64,000 bases of DNA. Source: Antedon mediterranea (taxonomy: Eukaryota; Echinodermata; Crinoidea; Comatulida; Antedonidae). The notes below the pieces were generated by a model. The model was not told the origin of the DNA. It saw only the letters and a program-made list of their open reading frames with translations, and ran no database searches. The stretch spans positions 1,369,001 through 1,433,000 of the forward strand of contig NC_092674.1 of the NCBI RefSeq assembly GCF_964355755.1, written 5' to 3'. A program made the position numbers and the translations under genes. Positions 35,051 to 46,200 of this stretch are shown in pieces; the stretch's first letter is position 1; every line of letters begins with the position of its first letter.

Positions 35051-35366
35051 AGTGGGAACCAAGCTTTATGACACATGCTGTCTGAATACCGTAACATATT
35101 CGCAATTTCTTCCTCATTATAGGTAATCTACAAGAGGCATGGTGAAAGTTTCAGATATGGACATTGGATAATCTTTTGCTGTGACTTTCGCCGTTTTTCT
35201 GACCGATCATTTGTCCACAACGTGACATGAATGAAAGTGGATGCTTTAAATCTATATAGTTTGTTGTATTGTATATTAGAATCCTGTAATGTAACACATG
35301 TATGTGGAGATGATTTTAACAGAAGTTTATTATTAAAACATTGCAAATATGTTATCTATACTGTAT

Positions 35367-35456
35367 TAAGCTCTGTCTACACTCAAACTAGTTTGACAAC
35401 AAAAAAAGTGCCCAAATATGGTAGTAATATGACATCATCAGACAAAGCTTTAAACC
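35367..35456 (-). mobile_element. MITE-1 copy 6 (deleted)
   Basis: TTAAGCTCTGTCTACACTCAA to GACAAAGCTTTA. The right terminal arm is largely lost. Confidence 0.75.
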
Positions 35457-35636
35457 AAAGGCTATATAGCTGATATATCGTTGATTTGTAATCTTATTAA
35501 ATGTTAGTATTATCGTATTATAGTAATTATGTGTGTGATATATAGAATAAATACAATTCCATTGTATTCACTGCATACTGTTGATTTGTTTATTTTATCA
35601 TAAGATTTCCAAAACAAAATTATCGTTGTGTATTAG

Positions 35637-35790
35637 GCCTCAAACTTTATGTGACAAAAAAAATGTGATGTGCCCATATTTGGACATGATGATGGCATAT
35701 CACTACCATATTTGGGCATATCACTACCATATTTGGGCACTTCACACTTTTTTTTGTCAAACTAGTTTGATAGTGTGAACAGAGCTTTAG
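35637..35790 (+). mobile_element. MITE-1 copy 7
   Basis: CTCAAACTTTATGTGACAAA to TTTGATAGTGTGAACAGAGC. The first bases of the left end are missing, and the central TTTGGGCATATCACTACCA is duplicated. Confidence 0.85.
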
Positions 35791-36214
35791 ATTGCCAATA
35801 TTTCAAAATATTAAAACCATTGTGGTGTATTCACATTTACAAGTAGCCAGTATGGGCTGTCCTGTGTTTGTATCTGTGCAACACTGTACAAATTTATTAT
35901 TAAAGAGACAATTATATGATATAATTCTTTTTTATTATCACTGTGTAATTATATTGATGAAAATACAAACATGTTACATTCTCATTAAATTAATTTAACA
36001 TTAGGTAATGTACACATAAATATACCAAACTATGTCTACATTAACACCAACAAATATCTATTTGTTTATACTGTTAAGAACTAGGTTTGTACAAATGCAT
36101 GGATAAAAGAAAATTGTCTTTTTTAATTACCTATATACACATTCCAAACTAAAACAACTTTCCGTCTCTTTTGCGATAATTTGTGCATTTATAATTTCAT
36201 ATAATTATGTTGAA

Positions 36215-39200
36215 TTACAATGGTAATTCAAACTGAACGTCTACTGCCGCTTCTTTTGCTAACTCAACAATTGCAGACAACTTGACCACCTACAAAACAA
36301 GATCGAGATACTGAGCAAAACCAGAGGAAAATGTTTTCACTAAAATAACAAGATAAATGTATTCACAAACAGAAATTATTATATACATGACATACACTAT
36401 GTTTAGCCGTCTGGAGAGTCCAAATAAGCCTCAAAGAGATTTGAGACTGGTTCCACCAGGGAGAAAAAGAAAGTTTAGATTGAGCTTTATAGACAGAAAC
36501 AGATTGGAGTTACAGATGATACATATAATACAGAGATAAAGTATGGACAGATGATACATACAACATCACAATTTGTATAGAGTATTATTCTAAAACACAC
36601 ATAACCAAGTTTCTCTTCAATTAAATTTATCCTCATGATGGATCTTCTCTGGGCCTTTTGACAACCATGAGTTTTACTCAAGATCTCTCTACACTATCAA
36701 ACTTCATGTGACAAAAAAATGAGATGCGACCATAATGATATTATATCACTTCCAAATTTGGGCACATCACATTTTTTTGTCAAACTAGTTTTGATAGTGT
36801 AAACAGAGCTTGATTCAAGAGCAAGATGTTTAGGGCTTTGTAACTCACCATTTTAGCTGCCTCATCAAGGTCATTACAGGCAATAATTCTCATATCACTA
36901 GCTGCTATTAGTGCTTTAGCATCTTCAACCTGTGTTCCTATATAAATACAATAAACACATTCAACAGTAGAAGCAAACAAAAGTAAGCTAGCACCAGACA
37001 GAATGGCTTTAAAGAAGATACGAAGACTCCAATGACAGTTGGAATTCACCAATCACACTTCAGGCAAAAGGAAATTTATCCCATCTATGTAATTACAGTA
37101 CCACAAGAGAAATTCATAACTATTATATTAATTTAGTATATCATCTTCTAAATGATATCTTTGATTGTATTCAAATGGTATTTTTGTTAATGTTCTATTG
37201 GTTTAATAAATGTTAACAACTCAAATCAAGATACAGTGTGATACAGTGTGATATTAATGAATACTTAAGTAAATGACTTACTTACCTTGTAACCTACATA
37301 CAATTGGTATTTTAAGACTAAGATCACTGGCAGCTGCTATGATACCTTGAGCAATCACATCACACCGCATAATGCCACCAAATATGTTAACCAATATTGC
37401 ATTCACCTTCAAAACAAACAAACTCATTTAGTAAGTATGGTAGTGATGTGCCCAAATATGGTAGTGATATGCCCAAATATGGTAGTGTTATGACATCATC
37501 ATGTCCCATATACGGGCACATCACATGCAAACATGGCAAGCTGTACATTTGACTTATATATATGAAACAATTAAATAAGCTTGGGAATGAGATCAGATGT
37601 TACGGTAGATTTTTTACTTTCAGTCATTAGTACTTGCATGCCATTTCGCTTGCCCAATTACTTTACGCTTTGTGATGGAATAGATGCTAGCTTAAATGTT
37701 TCTTTTTTGGCAGGGCATATTGGCTAACAATAAATTTAGTCATGGTGATAGATCATTTCTTACATTTGGATCTGATGTAATGAGTTTAAAAGCTTCTTTT
37801 ACTTGGTCTTTAGTTGCACCTCCTCCAACATCTAAGAAGTTAGCTGGTGAACCTTTGTTAAGTTTGATAATATCCATAGTAGACATAGCCAAACCAGCAC
37901 CATTCACTGCAAATAGTAAGTCCATACTTAGTAGAGGTTTTGACAATGTTGAGGAATTATGACCATTAAATTCATTCATTCATGTTTATATGACGGCCCC
38001 AGGATTATCAGCATATGCTATTTAGTGTTACCTTCTTTAAATAAGGTTTAATAAAAATTAAAATAAATTCATCTAATTATTTTTTCTTTTTAGCATGATA
38101 ACATATACATCTACAGCAAATGAAAAAGATTAATCTAAAAAATCGTTGTACAGATAAAAAACAAAAAAAGTTAAAAAAAATATATAGTTAAAACAAGAAG
38201 GCATTCCACTGTACTGTGCATTTTTGACACAATATAAATGACAGATGTTTTATGTGACACTTACCTAGACAACCTATTGTTCCATCAAGTTGAATGTAGT
38301 TCAGATTTGATTTTGATGCTTCTACTTCTCGTGGATCTTCTTGAGTATTGTCTCTCAATTTATGAATATCTTTTTGTCTGTATGACGCATTGTCATCAAA
38401 GTTGATTTTACAGTCCATGCATATAACTGAAGAAAGAACCATTTTAATTGATAATCAAGTTAAAACAGATAAGAAAAGAGAACATACATTCATACTACAC
38501 AGAAACAGTGCTTAAACTCTGTCTACACTATCAAACTAGTTTGACAAAAAAAGTGCGATGTGCCCAAATATGGTAGTGATATGATATCATCATGTCCATA
38601 TTATGGGCACATCACATTTTTGTCACATAAAGTTTGATAGTGTAGACAGCATTATATCAGATAAAAAGAGATCATACATTCATAATACACCGCAACAGTT
38701 TAGTAAAACAAATATTGGAATCTTGTGGCCAGTGGGACCAGTATTAGTTATAGTATGTACAGTAGTAATTCAATTGAAACCTACCTTTGCCTGTATTATC
38801 CTCAGCAAGTGGGTTAATCTCCAACATTGTTGCATCGTATTTTATGAGAAGATTATACAGTTTAATAAAGGTATCAGCAGCCTACAAACAAATTAAGTAT
38901 TTTTGTCATAATCCCAAAATACTATTTCATAGCAGGGTATAGCTTTGTCTACACCATCAAAGTAGTTTGACAAAAAAAGTGTGATGTGCCCAAATATGGT
39001 AGTAATAATATGTTTAAATATATAAGTGATATTTTTCAATTCAATTCAAGTTAACATTTATTTCTTTCAAAACAAAATAATATGACATCATCGTGTCCAT
39101 ATTATCTGCACATCACATTTTGTTGTCCCATCAAGTTTGATAGTGTAGACAAAGCTTTAGAACAACTACTGTATTTCAGTCAAATAATAACAATTATACA

Positions 39201-42063
39201 TTACAACATACTTACATCTTCAATACATGCTCCTGAAAAACCTATTCTTTTTGCTACATCTATTGCTACTTCTTTTGATAATCCTAGGAATAATACAAGT
39301 GTGCAAAGTGTTAAATTCTACCCTACATTTCCATTGGACTCTAATTTCAAATTATTTACTAATCAGCAGAATGCAGAGAGGGATGAAAACATAGCTTAAT
39401 ATCTGATTGAATGTCAGAATGAATATTAGTAAATACTGTAGATGCAACAGCCTACCTTCATTGATATCAATTCCTTGTTTAACAATAGAATCTGGACTTT
39501 CTTGAGCTATTTCTTCAATATTAACTCCTCCTTCTGAACTTGCAATAATTACGGGACCCTACAATAGCAAATAGATATACTGTAATGTTAACTTTTATTA
39601 CAGCTAGAAGATGAAATGTAGATTTACACCAACTATATTATAAAATAGAAGATCTTGAAAAACATTTAAAAGTAGATGAGAATAATGTTCTGAAAGATTA
39701 TGAATGTAGTCTATAAACAATCAAACATAGGAACTCAACATTTACAACTCAAACCTACCATATATGATCTATTTAATGTTAGGTGTGAATGCATACTTAC
39801 CATATATGATCTATCTAATGTTAGGTGTGAATGCATACTTACCATATATGATCTATCTAATGTTAGGTGTGAATGCATACTTACCATATATGATCTATTT
39901 AATGTTAGGTGTGAATGCATACTTACCATATATGATCTATTTAATGTTAGGTGTGAATGCATACTTACCATATATGATCTATTTAATGTTAGGTGTGAAT
40001 GCATACTTACCATATATGATCTATCTAATGTTAGGTGTGAATGCATACTTACCATATATGATCTATTTAATGTTAGGTGTGAATGCATACTTACCATATA
40101 TGACCTATCTAATGTTAGGTGTGAATGCATACTTACCATATATGACCTATTTAATGTTAGGTGTGAATGCATACTTACCATATATGATCTATCTAATGTT
40201 AGGTGTGAATGCATACTTACCATATATGATCTATCTAATGTTAGGTGTGAATGCATACTTACCATATATGATCTATCTAATGTTAGGTGTGAATGCATAC
40301 TTACCATATATGATCTATCTAATGTTATTGCAAAGTAATATTCACGTCTTGAATACATTCGTTCACACACTAAAACCTGAAATAACAAATAAACTATTAT
40401 ATATTAGCTATCACTGTAGATGAATTATTTACAGAAATTATACAGAGATTTACTACTTACTACTACTTTTAATAACTTACAGAATTGCATGGCCTGCCAA
40501 TAGCTCCGGTTTGCTTCGTTATTAACTTGTTTCCAATCATCTGAGATGCTAATTCACGTACTTCTGTTGGGCTACACAAAGATTATTTAATAATAACATC
40601 TTCAAAATATTTTTTAGAGTTGGAAAATATAAATCACTATTGGATTTAATTTTGTAATTCCAGAAATACCAATTAACTCATTGTTGTAGTATTGATTAAA
40701 AAAATGTTGTATAGGTATTATGAACAAAAATACATACGAGAAAGCTAATTTAACACCTCCTTTAAGACCACTCTCAAAGTAACCTTTGCCCCTTCCACCA
40801 GCCAGTACTTGTGCTTTGACCACTACATCATTCCCTCCTGTACAAAATAAAAAAATACACATAAAGTTGCAGATCTTAAATACTGTAGATATATTTATTT
40901 ATTTTCATAACTACGCCGCTTCTAGAGCTCTGTCTACTACACTATCAAACTTTATGTGATAAAAAATGTCATGTCATATCACTACCATGTAAACATACCA
41001 CTATCATGTAAACATATCACTATCATACTTGGGCACATCATTTTTTTTTGTAACACTAGTTTGATAGTGTAAACAGAGCTTTACAATATAATTTTGACAC
41101 CAAACATCGTAAACCTTCTTACCAAGATCTGTTGCTGCTTGAAATGCCTCATCTGGTGTCATAGCAACCTTTGACCCAGGGATTGAGACACCTGCTTCTT
41201 GCAGTAGGTTGAAACTTAGGTACTCATGAAGCGATAAATGTCTACGCTGCTGTTGTCCACACAGAAACCCATTACCAATGGCTGCAGCGACCTAGGAAAG
41301 ACAAAGTAAAATGTACAAACGATATAAATTCAATGTCAACTGAATGATTACTCAACAAGAATATGTTTGGTCTATCATCCCTGGTCTATTGCTAATTTTT
41401 TTTTCTAATATTAACATTAATTTTAAAGAAATTTATTTAATTAATAATAATATTAATAAATCCAAAGGCAAATTACTGACAAAATTCAGTGGCTGGATCT
41501 CAATGGAGATACAAAAAAAAGCTAGGCCTAAATCAAAACGATAAAGTAAACAGCCAGAAAAGTTAGCAGAGCTTTCGGGCAACACTGGCCTACTAGTACT
41601 ATAGACTAGGCCTAGCCCTTTATCAGAAATTAATAAAAATAAATAATAAATTAATGTGATAAAAATATAAAATAGATAGTAGGCCTATATTGTTTGTCAT
41701 CACTATTTCAATAAATAGAACTTGAGCCTACCTAATACTGGCTGGTTGTTGCGTGTCCAAATGTGCACTTTCTTAACTTATGTCATAATGACAGGCTAGG
41801 CCTAGGCCTCCCTACGCACTTTCTACTTCTCGCGACCGGAGCGAATCCCGTTGTCAGCCAGCTACGATTTGCGGTCATATTAATTTAGGTTAGTATGCCT
41901 AGGCCTAGACACTATTTTCACTAAATTTTGTAAAAATAAAATGCAAGAATATTTCCAAAATAATCCTATAATCAGTAAATCATAATCTTACCTTTGTATG
42001 ATGCTGTAATCCCTGTTTTGCAGCAATCAATCTGCTCCCGAGTCGACATATTGAAGAAGCCAT
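36215..42063 (-). CDS. SUCLA2: Succinyl-CoA ligase (ADP-forming) beta subunit, mitochondrial; complete, 13 exons
   Basis: Catalyses succinyl-CoA + ADP + Pi to succinate + CoA + ATP in the mitochondrial TCA cycle, paired with SUCLG1. Exons (minus): 42063-41992, 41291-41123, 40837-40738, 40571-40481, 40376-40305, 39558-39456, 39283-39216, 38881-38785, 38426-38265, 37906-37764, 37406-37286, 36937-36849 and 36289-36215. All have AG/GT ends and matching phases, giving 453 aa (the human protein is about 463). Exon 1 is a basic, Ser/Arg-rich mitochondrial presequence. Exon 2 has [20 protein letters not shown]. Exons 3-5 form the ATP-grasp part ([30 protein letters not shown]). Exon 8 has [15 protein letters not shown]. 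Exon 10 has [15 protein letters not shown] and [10 protein letters not shown]; exon 11 has [16 protein letters not shown]. The exon 5 tail and donor are amplified into a 14-copy array. Introns hold four or more MITE-1 copies. The gene starts 1.2 kb from the divergent PPP2R3 gene. Confidence 0.97.
36390..36545. repeat. LINE 3'-UTR fragment related to 32955-33110
   Basis: TAAGCCTCAAAGAG, GGTTCCACCA, ATAGACAGA, GAGTTACAGA and GATACATA occur in the same order as in the 3' region of the CR1-like LINE at 32.9 kb. It lies in the last SUCLA2 intron. Confidence 0.55.
36681..36812 (+). mobile_element. MITE-1 copy 8
   Basis: CTCTCTACACTATCAAACTT to GATAGTGTAAACAGAGCTT. SUCLA2 intron 12. Confidence 0.85.
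37434..37527 (-). mobile_element. MITE-1 copy 9 (internal fragment)
   Basis: Contains GTGCCCAAATATGGTAGTG twice, GACATCATCATGTCC and GGGCACATCACAT, without the terminal arms. SUCLA2 intron 10. Confidence 0.75.
38513..38650 (-). mobile_element. MITE-1 copy 10 (full length)
   Basis: TTAAACTCTGTCTACACTATC to AGTTTGATAGTGTAGACAGC. SUCLA2 intron 8. Confidence 0.88.
38941..39160 (-). mobile_element. MITE-1 copy 11 with a roughly 60-bp insertion
   Basis: The arms AGCTTTGTCTACACCATCAA and TTTGATAGTGTAGACAAAGC are intact. The middle is interrupted at about 39008-39080 by AT-rich sequence with ATTCAATTCAAG, flanked on both sides by AATAATATG, as if a short retro-insert landed here. Confidence 0.8.
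39757..40340 (-). repeat. 42-bp array: SUCLA2 exon 5 end plus 5' splice donor, 14 copies
   Basis: The exon-proximal unit is the true exon 5 end (LDRSYM then GTAAGT at 40304). Thirteen more copies follow downstream in the intron, each with the same exon tail. Twelve are followed by GTAAGT and the most distal by GTAGGT. Units are exactly 42 nt and open in the SUCLA2 frame (V-S-M-H-S-H-L-T-L-(D/N)-R-S-Y-M). Each distal donor could therefore be used without breaking the frame, adding 14 residues per unit up to 182. The array is open on both strands, which makes long spurious ORFs. Confidence 0.95.
40926..41084 (+). mobile_element. MITE-1 copy 12
   Basis: AGCTCTGTCTACTACACTATC to TTTGATAGTGTAAACAGAGC. 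The centre has a duplicated CATGTAAACATA. SUCLA2 intron 2. Confidence 0.87.
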
Positions 42064-43292
42064 TTTGAATGTTAAGAATGTTTTATCCTCATTCTATAAC
42101 TTTTAAATGTTAACTGTTTATTTCAGCTAATAAAAAAATATAATACTTTACTTATATATAAAAAAAAACCTAATAACATTTTTCAAGTTTAATTAGTTGT
42201 GTATTCAATATTAGAAAAATACAATTTAGAGCAATAAATGATTCATAATTTCAAAGCTAGTTTAAACTTTCAACTCTATGTTTATTTCCGGTCGCCAATT
42301 ACAAATTCCAGGTACCGAAATTAATTGTCTTCGACTTCTTTTTGTCATGTAAATAAGCACATTTCGTCAGTATTCTGAGTTGTATGAGGTAGATAAGTAT
42401 TCTATTAAAAACCACGCATTATAAGATTTTAAAAATAATGTGTCTGTAAAATTTATGCCTATTTTTATATCGAGGCCCACGTCGTTGACAATTTTGTTGT
42501 TGACTGTCTGTCTCATCATAAGCTCAACTCCATCAGACGTTCTCTCTGTTGACTGTCAAAAATGAGGAATTGATGTAGGCCTAGAGGCTAAACCATGAGT
42601 AATAATACGTCGGGGGAGGGCTAATACATTTAGGCCTACTTGTAGCCATGAAGACAGTAGCTCGACCTATAGTATTTGGTTATCATTATGAATACTGATG
42701 AGTGATGTTGAGATGATGTGAAAATTAAATAAAAATAAATTTCATTTTATTTTAATGATTTACACTACAGTATTAATAAATATTATATTTTAGGCTATAT
42801 TAGGCCTATTGCTATATATTTATAAATTTTCTTGCAGGTTTACAAAAATGGCTCATTATTATTGTTAATGAATAATTAATTTCATTTTTAATATTGATAG
42901 TATATATAATAAATAATATATTAATTTAATACGTATCATGCCATGGCAATACTCATTCATTTGGTTAATTTTGTTTTTATTTTAATTTTTAATATTTCCA
43001 ATGCCTTGCCATGTTCTTTATAAAGTATGCTCAGTTACTGATAAGTGTTATATTGGCAATGTGTATAAAATTATACTTCTAATTCTAAATACTAATGATT
43101 CTTTTATTTAACTTGAACTTTTCTATTAATATTATTGTTTCTTTTTAAGGAAGTGCACTTGTTGTTTACCATTGTAAACTTATATTGAATCAATGTTATA
43201 GTACAAACAAAATTAAATTTTATTTTTTCAGATGATTGCCAAAAATTGGTTTTAATGTTGTGTTTTTCAATCATGAGGTAGAAACAAAAATC
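42064..43292. promoter_or_regulatory. Divergent promoter region between SUCLA2 and PPP2R3
   Basis: 1.2 kb between two ATGs that face apart. TTTTTTCAG at about 43223-43231 is an acceptor, so the PPP2R3 5' UTR starts further upstream, perhaps near 42.4-42.6 kb. The palindrome TAGGCCTA is concentrated here and in SUCLA2 intron 1 (eight copies in 41523-42808). No TATA box is evident. The two genes may share control. Confidence 0.5.
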
Positions 43293-46200
43293 ATGGGAAA
43301 ATTAAAGCCACTTCTACGTCTAAAAATCGATGAACTATTTCTACGGTGGTTGAGTGAAGCGGACACGCAAGAAACCTTGCGTGAAAACCTATCACTCATC
43401 AAAAAGGGAGAAAACATAGACTACATTCCGTCGTCAGCATTTCAGTATAAGAGCCATGGTAGCCCTGCATCACCCTTACTCAGGGTCTCATCACCAACAA
43501 CTCCTCCTTGTTCACCAATTCCAAACAGTACTCCAAGTCCTCGGAGACGAAGCACTAACAAACTGTCAACATCATTATCCAAGTCACTCACTGCTAAGGT
43601 AAGTAACAAACCACACATTGTATTAATTCTAGTATAGTAATAACCTAACATGATGGTATGAAATTAATACTTATTTTATTAATGCTGCAACAAATCTATG
43701 TATTGAAAATGAAAGATGATTGTTGTGCTGTTTACATCCAATCTTGTGTTCATAGAAAATTATTAAAACAGTATTTTGTTTAAATATTAGACTGACTAAT
43801 TTGAAGGAAATAATTGTAACCCCTAACATAATAATAGAACATTCCAAAATATTTGACCAATCATTAGACAGTATTTAGTGACTTAATTCAATATAACTAA
43901 TGTAATTTACTAATAGCTCATTTTCTTGAATCGTATTAAATACATAGGAATTTATATAATTATTACTTTGTTCAACCCTAGATAGTTTATTTGGCACTAG
44001 ATGTTGCATACTCTGGTATACAGTACAATAGTGCCACACATTTGTGAAATTCAAGCTTATTAATTAAAGTTAGTAAGCATTTAATGATTGTTGAGTTATT
44101 TGCATTCGTTGATATAAATAAGATATTAAGTTTTCGTGCTAAGTGCTAAGATTAAACTTGCTTCGTCTTTTCAGGCTTGACCCTAAAGAGTTTGATATTG
44201 CTCTTTAATTGGCATGATAGGAATTTTACTAGCTTGCAGGCATGTTCTAATCTAGCTCAAATTCCTCAGGCGGCGGTCTTACTTTAAAACAGTTTATATT
44301 TATCACCTGCCACAATATTAAACACATAAACGACCAAGTAAATCATTTATTGTAAAAGATGTTCTGTTTATGCTTGTATAAATAAAAGATATTTGACATT
44401 TTTAGGATTTCAAGAGAAATGATATTTGATAATGTAATCCATGCTCCATTCCCTACAAATTAAATTCAAGCTAAATTATGACACAAAATCACCAATATTA
44501 AATTATTATTATGCTATCTGAGTATAATCCCACCACTAATTTTTTTTCTCTAAATTTCATACTCAGGTCCCCCTGTGGTCTCCCTACTTGACCATACGGA
44601 CATTTTTTTTTCTTTTTGTAAGATTATTTTGGTAAACTAAATATCGAAAAATGGTTTTTCCTTTTTTCTTGGAAAAACCAGTCACTGCAACATTTTGTTT
44701 GTTCTCTCATAGATACTGTACTTAAATAAACGTTATGTTGCTAGTTAAAGATGTATTGTTTCCTGTTTCCACGGAGACAACTTTCAATTACAGTATTTGT
44801 CACATGACCCAAAAAGTTGATTGAGGTCAAAGTGATTAACATTCTTACTCACTAACATTACCACATACTGTACTGATCCTACACTCAAATAGCCTCCAAT
44901 AGTATTAATAATAATAATAATCACTGAACATTATGCACCATTTTTATTACAATTTTTTTTTTTAATATAACACATTAGAGACACTGTTTAATTTTCTATT
45001 TATTCAATACTATACTTTGATTAAAATATTGTTAGCAGAATTTCTGGGGATAATTTTATGACACAATAAAGATAATAACAATAATTTGATATCGTGCAAT
45101 ATTAGATAATTGACTGTCTGTCACTGTTATTATTTGATAAATTAGGCTACCACATGCGGAGACAACTGTTAGTTAAAATCTATTAATGACCCGATTTTAA
45201 ATAGACTATGAAATGAAAGATGATGATGTTACAAATGGTAACCAGATCTAATCACCGACTTCTGTCATAGGCCTCTCATCATGCTTGCTTCCTTATAAGG
45301 GCATGCCATCTAGGCCTATACTGTAGCTTTAGCAAGCAGAGTGGATCAGTCCAAATGGTAAATTTTAAGGCCATTGAGATCTTATGAATCAAGTGAAACA
45401 GCTGGTACATGAGGCCTACAAAGAGGCATACTGTTAGTATCAGAAGGGAGGACATACTTCAATCATTGATATTTTGTTTTTTTATTGTTGTTGAATCAAA
45501 AGTGAATTTGTATTATATTGATGGTGACTACATGGGTACTGCATCAATTAACGTTAACTGTTAGCAACAATGTTTATAATTTTCCAGAGAAGCAAAGACG
45601 ATTTTGTTGATTTTTTTCTGCAATAGAAAGCTTTTCAATTGATTTGATGTCATCAGCGATGATTGATGTTTTTATTTGTGGTTTTGTACAATGTTGGACT
45701 CCAATCCAGGATGTAATTTGTCATGTATGTAAGGTGATGAAATGATTGACACATGGTGTGACTGTTTAGATTCTAAGGAATCACCAATCAATGATTGCAT
45801 ACGCTGTTTATTAGTTGTATGAACTCTTACAATACAAACACTAAATGTAGCTGTTACTCAAAGAACTTGAAATATTTTTTGCAGGCATTTTGTGTCAAAG
45901 ACTAAAGCCCACTTTGTGTTTCATGTTTCAATTTTGTCCTACACATCGTTATTGCATAAACTAATTGTATCAACGTCATTATGCATTTTAATACCCTACA
46001 AACATGTCAACTGTATTGCTGTTATTCTTATAGAATTTTAAAGTTTTTTAATTTGTTTTGTCATTAACATTGTTTTTCTTGATTGTTAATTGTGGTTTTT
46101 GCTGCAACCGGACTATTAGTTATTGAACAATAAATAGTCGTTTTCAACGTGTAATTGTGGTGTTTTGTAAATGCCAGCCATTCTTAATATGCAGACATGT

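Larger units (their letters stand above)
32655..35069. mobile_element. MITE-2 copy split by a LINE, right arm tandemly expanded
   Basis: The left arm (AGCTTGATTCCCACTAGGAG, CGCAAGGACGTAAACG, TTTGACCAATCA) ends near 32745. The right arm (GTCGCTTGCGTTGCGTCTAC through AGTGGGAACCAAGCTTTA) resumes near 34905. The CR1-like LINE lies between. Inside the right arm a 21-bp segment is repeated seven times. Confidence 0.78.
32341..35147 (+). other. Possible extra terminal exons of the GPCR
   Basis: 32341-32367 is bounded by CTTTCAG and GTAGGC, and 35124 onward follows ATTATAG. If exon 21 uses the weak donor after codon HVNH (near 32078), these join in phase to a short tail (ICLKKQLNEG then NLQEAW and a stop near 35147). 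This alternative C-terminus would avoid the MITE but needs an intron spanning a LINE. It is listed as a hypothesis. Confidence 0.25.

Noticed and set aside
39735-40423. Three long overlapping ORFs (212-219 codons) on both strands
   Set aside because: They are readings of the 42-bp array, which is open in several frames because its length is a multiple of three. Only the SUCLA2 exon 5 part is coding.
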